Shown: piece after piece, positions 1 to 6,228 of the stretch
Layout of the letters: each line of letters opens with the position of its first letter
How positions within the stretch are numbered: position 1 is the first letter of the stretch
NCBI GenBank assembly: GCA_002727535.1
Contig: PBXH01000029.1
Location: 4,801 to 11,028, forward strand
Direction: 5' to 3'
From: Gammaproteobacteria bacterium
Lineage (GTDB): Bacteria > Pseudomonadota > Gammaproteobacteria > Magnimaribacterales > TMED112
Length of the DNA stretch: 6,228 nucleotides
The notes under the pieces: generated by a model
The model's database searches: none
What the model was told of the DNA's origin: nothing
The model's input: only the letters and a program-made list of their open reading frames with translations
Translations under genes and position numbers: made by a program

Positions 1-2858
<2,858 letters not shown>

Positions 2859-2862
<4 letters not shown>

Positions 2863-5069
2863 GATTGAGCTAACTCCATTGCTTGTTCTACATCAACAGA
2901 CACAACTTTAGACACTCCAAGATCTCGCATGGTAACTCCAAGAAGATGGGAGCTCTTTTCCATTGAAATTTTATTATGAGTTACAAAAATAAATTGAACC
3001 TTCTCTGACATTTCATTAACAAGATTTATGAATCTACCAGTATTGTCATCATCAAGAGGTGCATCAACTTCATCAAGCAGACAAAATGGAGCTGGATTTA
3101 TAGAAAATAATGAAAATACTAAAGCAAGTGCTGTTAATGCTTTTTCGCCACCAGATAATTGGGATAATTTTGTATTCTTTTTGCCTGGCAATCTTGCCAT
3201 TAAGATTAAACCAGAATCTTCTGACTTATCCAATAAATCTAATTTACAAAAACCGCCGCCAAAAAGCTTAGGAAACATTTCCTCTAGATACTTATTAACC
3301 GAATTTAAGCAATTATGAAAAGATTTATTTGATTCCATATCAATCTTTCTTATAGCTTCATCTAATTTATTTAATGATGTCTCCAATTCCTCTATTTGTC
3401 CTGATAGTGTCTCTTTACGCTCTTTTTCAGCTTCTAATGTTTCCGGCGCTGCAAAGTTAATAGGCCCTAAGTTCATTATTCTTTTCTGCAATTTTTCTAA
3501 ATCTTGGACAATTAAATCTCGCTCTCCTTCAAGATCTTTAACTTCTTCATATAAATCTAATTTTTCTTGTTTCTCTTTAATATCGATTTCTATAGTTCTT
3601 TTGTTAACTTCTTTTTCATTTCTTTGTTGGACTATTCTTTCTTTCTCGGTTTCTAATTTAGTAATTTCTGCTTCTATAGTTCTCATTTCTTCATTTGCTT
3701 TATCTTGGTTAGACCTTAATTCAATTACTTTTAACTCTTGAGTTTTTCGTATCTCAATTAAACCTGAAAGCTCACCTTTTTCTTTAACTAAATCTTTCTT
3801 CATAGAATCTATATCTATAATTATTTGCTCATTCCTTGAGGCAAATTGCTCGCGCAAAGCATTAATAGTCTCCACTGCTTCTCCACTTTCACCAATGCCA
3901 TACTGATAGCCCTTCTTCCAAAATTCTTTTAATGATTTTTCTATTAAGACTGAATCTTTATCACTTATATCAGACTCCATCTTCTTTATAACTTTTTTTG
4001 AATCATTGAGAATGTCTTGCATGATATCTTCATTTATCTGACTTAAATCAGATTTTGCTGAATCTAATTCTTTAGAGAGATCTTCTAGATTGGCAAGATT
4101 TTTTTGCTCTTCTTTTGATAATTCTTCTATTCTAATTGAAACCGTTTTTTCCTTTTCTTCAATCAAAGAAATTTTTGCACCTGATTCAAAAAAACCTCTT
4201 TGCTCTTCTTCGAGTTCTTTTAAGCTCTCCATTAATTGGGTTTTAGTGACATCTCTTTTTGCAACTAATGCCAACCTGTCACCATCCATCTTTTCTAAAT
4301 CTTTATCAATTGATTTATTTTCTTTTTCCGATTCATTCATAAGCTTCAATAGCTCACCCATATCATCAGAAAGAATGAATTTTTGATATTCCTTTTCTTT
4401 ATCCCTTAACTTTTTATATTTTGATGTTAAATTTGCTTCGGCATTCAACCTTCTAATTGATCTTTTAACTTCATCTTCTAAATCTTTAAGTCTAGAAATA
4501 TTTTCAGAGGTTCTTCTTATCCTTGATTCTGTTTCTCTTTTTCTCTCTTTATATTTTGATATGCCTGCGGCTTCTTCAACGTAACTTCTAAGTTCTTCTG
4601 GTTTTGCTCCAACTAAACTAGATATTATTCCTTGCTCAATAATTGCATAACTGTTACCACCTAAACCGGTACCAAGAAAAAGATCTTGGACATCACGCCT
4701 TCTTGCAGAAGCATTATTGATAAAATAATTTGATTGGCCATCACGACCCATTTCTCTTTTTACACTTACTTCATCAAACTCTAGATATTCTCCGCCTAAA
4801 AAATTTTCAGAATTATCAAAAAATAGCTCAACTGAACAATGACTGACAGGCTTTCTAGTATCGGATCCATTAAAGATTACATCTTGAAGACTTTCGCTTC
4901 TCAGACTTTTAGGTGATAGCTCTCCCTTCACCCATTTTATGGCATCAATAATGTTAGATTTTCCACATCCATTAGGGCCGACAATGCCGCACATGATTCC
5001 TGGGAAATCAATTTGAATTGGGTCAACAAAACTTTTGAACCCTGCTAATTTTAAGCTTTTAAGTCTCAT
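2859..5069 (-). CDS. smc: Compact SMC chromosome-organising ATPase lacking a canonical hinge
   Basis: This is an SMC-family ATPase, which in bacteria dimerises and works with ScpA and ScpB to organise and separate chromosomes. The N-terminal half-head is complete: FKSF (11-14), Walker A GPNGCGKSN (31-39, K37), the Q-loop Q146 in AIIEQG, and EEAAGISKYKERKRETESRI (165-184), which is typical of bacterial SMC. The C-terminal half-head is also complete: LGPINFAAPE (534-543), FPKLFGGG (599-606), signature LSGGEKALTALAL (638-650), Walker B LLDEVDA (664-670, D666 and E667) and H698 in the switch. The part between the heads (about 170-530) is only about 360 residues, all coil-like except for a breaker GYQYGIGESGEA (387-398). 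A standard SMC has about 1150-1200 residues with a hinge of about 150. ATG overlaps the ccmH stop as ATGA. Heptad-rich sequence and intact motifs argue against decay. The partners ScpA and ScpB are not in view. Confidence 0.95.
2860..2877 (-). promoter_or_regulatory. zipA translation start: GGAG plus TTG within the smc stop region
   Basis: On the minus strand GGAG (2877-2874) is followed by 11 bases and then TTG (2862-2860), whose last two bases belong to the smc stop TGA (2861-2859). No ATG or GTG start lies between the upstream in-frame stop (2895-2893) and the membrane segment, so TTG is the likely start. The rare initiator, the long spacing and the TTGA overlap suggest weak initiation that depends on ribosomes finishing smc. 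Confidence 0.6.
3825..4037 (-). other. SMC residues 345-415: short tip segment in place of the hinge
   Basis: This part of smc separates the two remaining coiled-coil arms. It is helical-looking and charged up to about residue 385 (LIEKSLKEFWKK), breaks at GYQYGIGESGEA (387-398), and returns to coil-like sequence at about 400-415 (TINALREQFASRN). No hinge fold of normal size could fit, and there is no CxxC pair as in a Rad50 zinc hook (the protein's cysteines are at 27, 35, 78, 587, 608 and 663, all in or near the heads). The glycine stretch could be a remnant of the C-terminal edge of a hinge, a simple turn, or a small new dimer interface. Boundaries are by eye. Confidence 0.55.
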
Positions 5070-5461
5070 TTAGATTTTCTAATAGTATAGGTGGTTACAA
5101 CCAATATGGATATAACTAAAATCATTAAAGGAATGAGAAAAATTGACTTATTATCTTCAATATTCGTGTCAAGCAATATGTAATCTCCATACCTATCTTG
5201 CATTAAGTCAAAAATTTCCTGATCTGAATAACCTTCATTAATTAGTGAAGCAATTTCTTTCTTTAGGTCTTTAGATATTGGAGCATTAGAGCTAGAAATA
5301 TTTCCATATGAACACTTAGGGCACCTAATATTATCTGCAAGATATTCTAATCTCTCTAATTCACTTTCATCTATATCCTCATACAGAGCATCTGCCTGAA
5401 TTAAAAAGCAAAAAAATAAAAAAAATCTAAAAGTATTTTTCAAATTTATCATTCCAAACAT
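5066..5461 (-). CDS. ccmH: Cytochrome c maturation thiol-disulfide protein CcmH
   Basis: CcmH works in the periplasm with CcmG and CcmF, handling the CxxCH thiols of apocytochrome c before heme is attached. The 131-residue protein has a Phe-rich signal peptide (about 7-25, cleavage probably near ADA), the redox motif RCPKC (C47 and C50), the family signature SSNAPISKDLKKEI (57-70), the RYGDYILL stretch (90-97), and one membrane segment near the C-terminus (about 106-124) with a basic tail. This is the normal short CcmH layout, without a fused CcmI/TPR part. The start used is ATG 5459-5461, with GGAAG nine bases upstream. A second ATG at codon 4 has a poorer site. The start lies 35 bases inside ccmG, and the stop overlaps smc as ATGA. 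After RCPKC the common QNQ-like residues are replaced by SYG, a mild departure. Confidence 0.95.
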   Translation of the reverse strand: MFGMINLKNTFRFFLFFCFLIQADALYEDIDESELERLEYLADNIRCPKCSYGNISSSNAPISKDLKKEIASLINEGYSDQEIFDLMQDRYGDYILLDTNIEDNKSIFLIPLMILVISILVVTTYTIRKSK

Positions 5462-5939
5462 TAATGTTAACTTCCCCTATTCTGTGAACAACAATTTCTC
5501 CATCTATAATCAAAAATGTTTCTGGTGCTCCTGTTACTCCTAACTTTAATGAAAAATCTCCATTTAGATCAAGAATAGAGAAGTCATAAGGATCTCCATT
5601 CTTTTCTAGATAATTCATTGCATTTACAGTTTGATCTTTATAGCTAATACCTATTACTGGTACATTTTTTGAATCTGATATCTCTTTAAGAAAAGGGTGC
5701 TCAACAAGACATGTTATGCACCAGCTAGCCCAAACATTCAATATGACTTTATCTGATAATAATAATTCTTTATCTACTTTAACGCCTTCAATCGTATAGA
5801 GTTCACGATCAAGAATAAGAGGCTTGCCTTCTTGAGTTTTGATTGGTTGCACATCATTGTTTTCTAATGAAGTTATAAAAAAGCCAAATAAGCTTACGAG
5901 CAGAAGTAAAAAAATTGCTAAAAATGCTCTAGTAGTCAT
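5427..5939 (-). CDS. ccmG: Thioredoxin-like thiol reductase CcmG/DsbE for cytochrome c maturation
   Basis: CcmG is a membrane-anchored periplasmic thioredoxin that supplies reducing power, received from DsbD/CcdA, to CcmH or apocytochrome c. The 170-residue protein has an uncleaved N-terminal anchor (about 5-24) and a thioredoxin domain with NVWASWCITC (68-77; redox cysteines C74 and C77), LVEHPFL (78-84, the acidic residue after the motif being usual in CcmG) and GVTGAPETFLIID (134-146), whose P139 is the cis-proline. These GAPETF residues are diagnostic for DsbE/CcmG. Most relatives have WCPTC or WCxxC, and Ile replaces Pro between the cysteines here. The ATG at 5937-5939 is the only start after an in-frame TAA. 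AAGAAGG sits just one base before it, so coupling to the overlapping ccmF is likely. Length is typical. Confidence 0.96.
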   Translation of the reverse strand: MTTRAFLAIFLLLLVSLFGFFITSLENNDVQPIKTQEGKPLILDRELYTIEGVKVDKELLLSDKVILNVWASWCITCLVEHPFLKEISDSKNVPVIGISYKDQTVNAMNYLEKNGDPYDFSILDLNGDFSLKLGVTGAPETFLIIDGEIVVHRIGEVNINVWNDKFEKYF

Positions 5940-6228
5940 ACCTTCTTATTGTCCCGTAAAGAATTGAAAAAAGCAGTAAAAATGATGACATCCAAATCAT
6001 CATAATTCCATATTTGATCGAGTACCTAACTGACCATGATCCATCTTTATATCTATCGCCTAGAACAAGCAAATAATCTTTCGTTATATAAGGTGCTATT
6101 CCTGTCTCTGAGGTTATTACACCTCCAACTTTATAGACTCGCTTCTCTGAGATGATATTGAAACTTTTGCCTTTATCCTCAACTTCAAAAGTTCCAGCAA
6201 TACTATCAAAATTCTTATTTGGAACAAC
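5929..6228 (-). CDS. ccmF: Cytochrome c heme lyase subunit CcmF, C-terminal 99 residues
   Basis: Only the end of the gene is in the window; the 5' part lies beyond the right edge. The frame, read by hand, runs from VVPNKN to a TAG at 5929-5931. It shows a periplasmic stretch with AGTFEV, EKRVYKVGG and TSETGIAPY, then YLLVLGDRYKDGSWSVRY, then a last membrane segment (MMIWMSSFLLLFSILYGTI) and a basic end (RRYDY). This matches the CcmF C-terminus, where EKR-Y, a LGE/LGD-GxWxVR motif, a tryptophan-containing helix and an RRYR-like tail are usual. CcmF is a multi-pass inner-membrane protein that, with CcmH, ligates heme from CcmE to apocytochrome c. The last 11 bases overlap ccmG, and ccmF-ccmG-ccmH is the standard order. 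Confidence 0.93.
   Translation of the reverse strand, partial: VVPNKNFDSIAGTFEVEDKGKSFNIISEKRVYKVGGVITSETGIAPYITKDYLLVLGDRYKDGSWSVRYSIKYGIMMIWMSSFLLLFSILYGTIRRYDY

Noticed and set aside
5405..5430. A-rich run on the plus strand as a terminator or slippage site
   Set aside because: It encodes the Phe-rich signal peptide of CcmH, there is no hairpin before it in the transcribed direction, and the gene frames on both sides stay open.

Overview
The window is a stretch of AT-rich bacterial DNA in which every gene lies on the minus strand, so it is read from right to left. Seven genes follow one another: the end of ccmF, then ccmG, ccmH, smc, zipA, ligA, and the start of a lipoprotein with a lytic transglycosylase (SLT) fold. 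ZipA is a gammaproteobacterial division protein, and smc-zipA-ligA is a known order in gammaproteobacteria that use SMC rather than MukB. The low GC, short proteins and complete lack of spacers suggest a streamlined, perhaps marine, gammaproteobacterium. A SAR86-like lineage is a guess from style, not something shown by the sequence.

Layout in transcription order: ccmF C-terminus (6228-5929), ccmG thiol reductase (5939-5427), ccmH (5461-5066), smc (5069-2859), zipA (2862-2218), ligA (2228-252), SLT lipoprotein N-terminus (255-1). All six junctions overlap, by 11, 35, 4, 4, 11 and 4 bases. There is no non-coding stretch, and I see no promoter, terminator, RNA gene, mobile element, repeat array or CRISPR. 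The genes probably share one transcript whose promoter and terminator lie outside the window, with translational coupling at several junctions.

The functions form two blocks. The first is cytochrome c maturation (CcmF/G/H: heme ligation and reduction of the apocytochrome thiols in the periplasm). The second is the chromosome and division block: SMC for chromosome organisation, ZipA for anchoring FtsZ, LigA for sealing Okazaki fragments and repair nicks, and a putative murein-acting lipoprotein.

The most unusual item is smc. Both ATPase half-heads are complete and look functional, but the protein has only 736 residues against about 1150-1200 for the family. The far parts of both coiled-coil arms and the recognisable hinge are missing, and a short stretch of about 70 residues with a glycine-rich turn takes their place. 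The reading frame is open and embedded in overlapping essential genes, so this looks like a real compact SMC and not a decayed gene.
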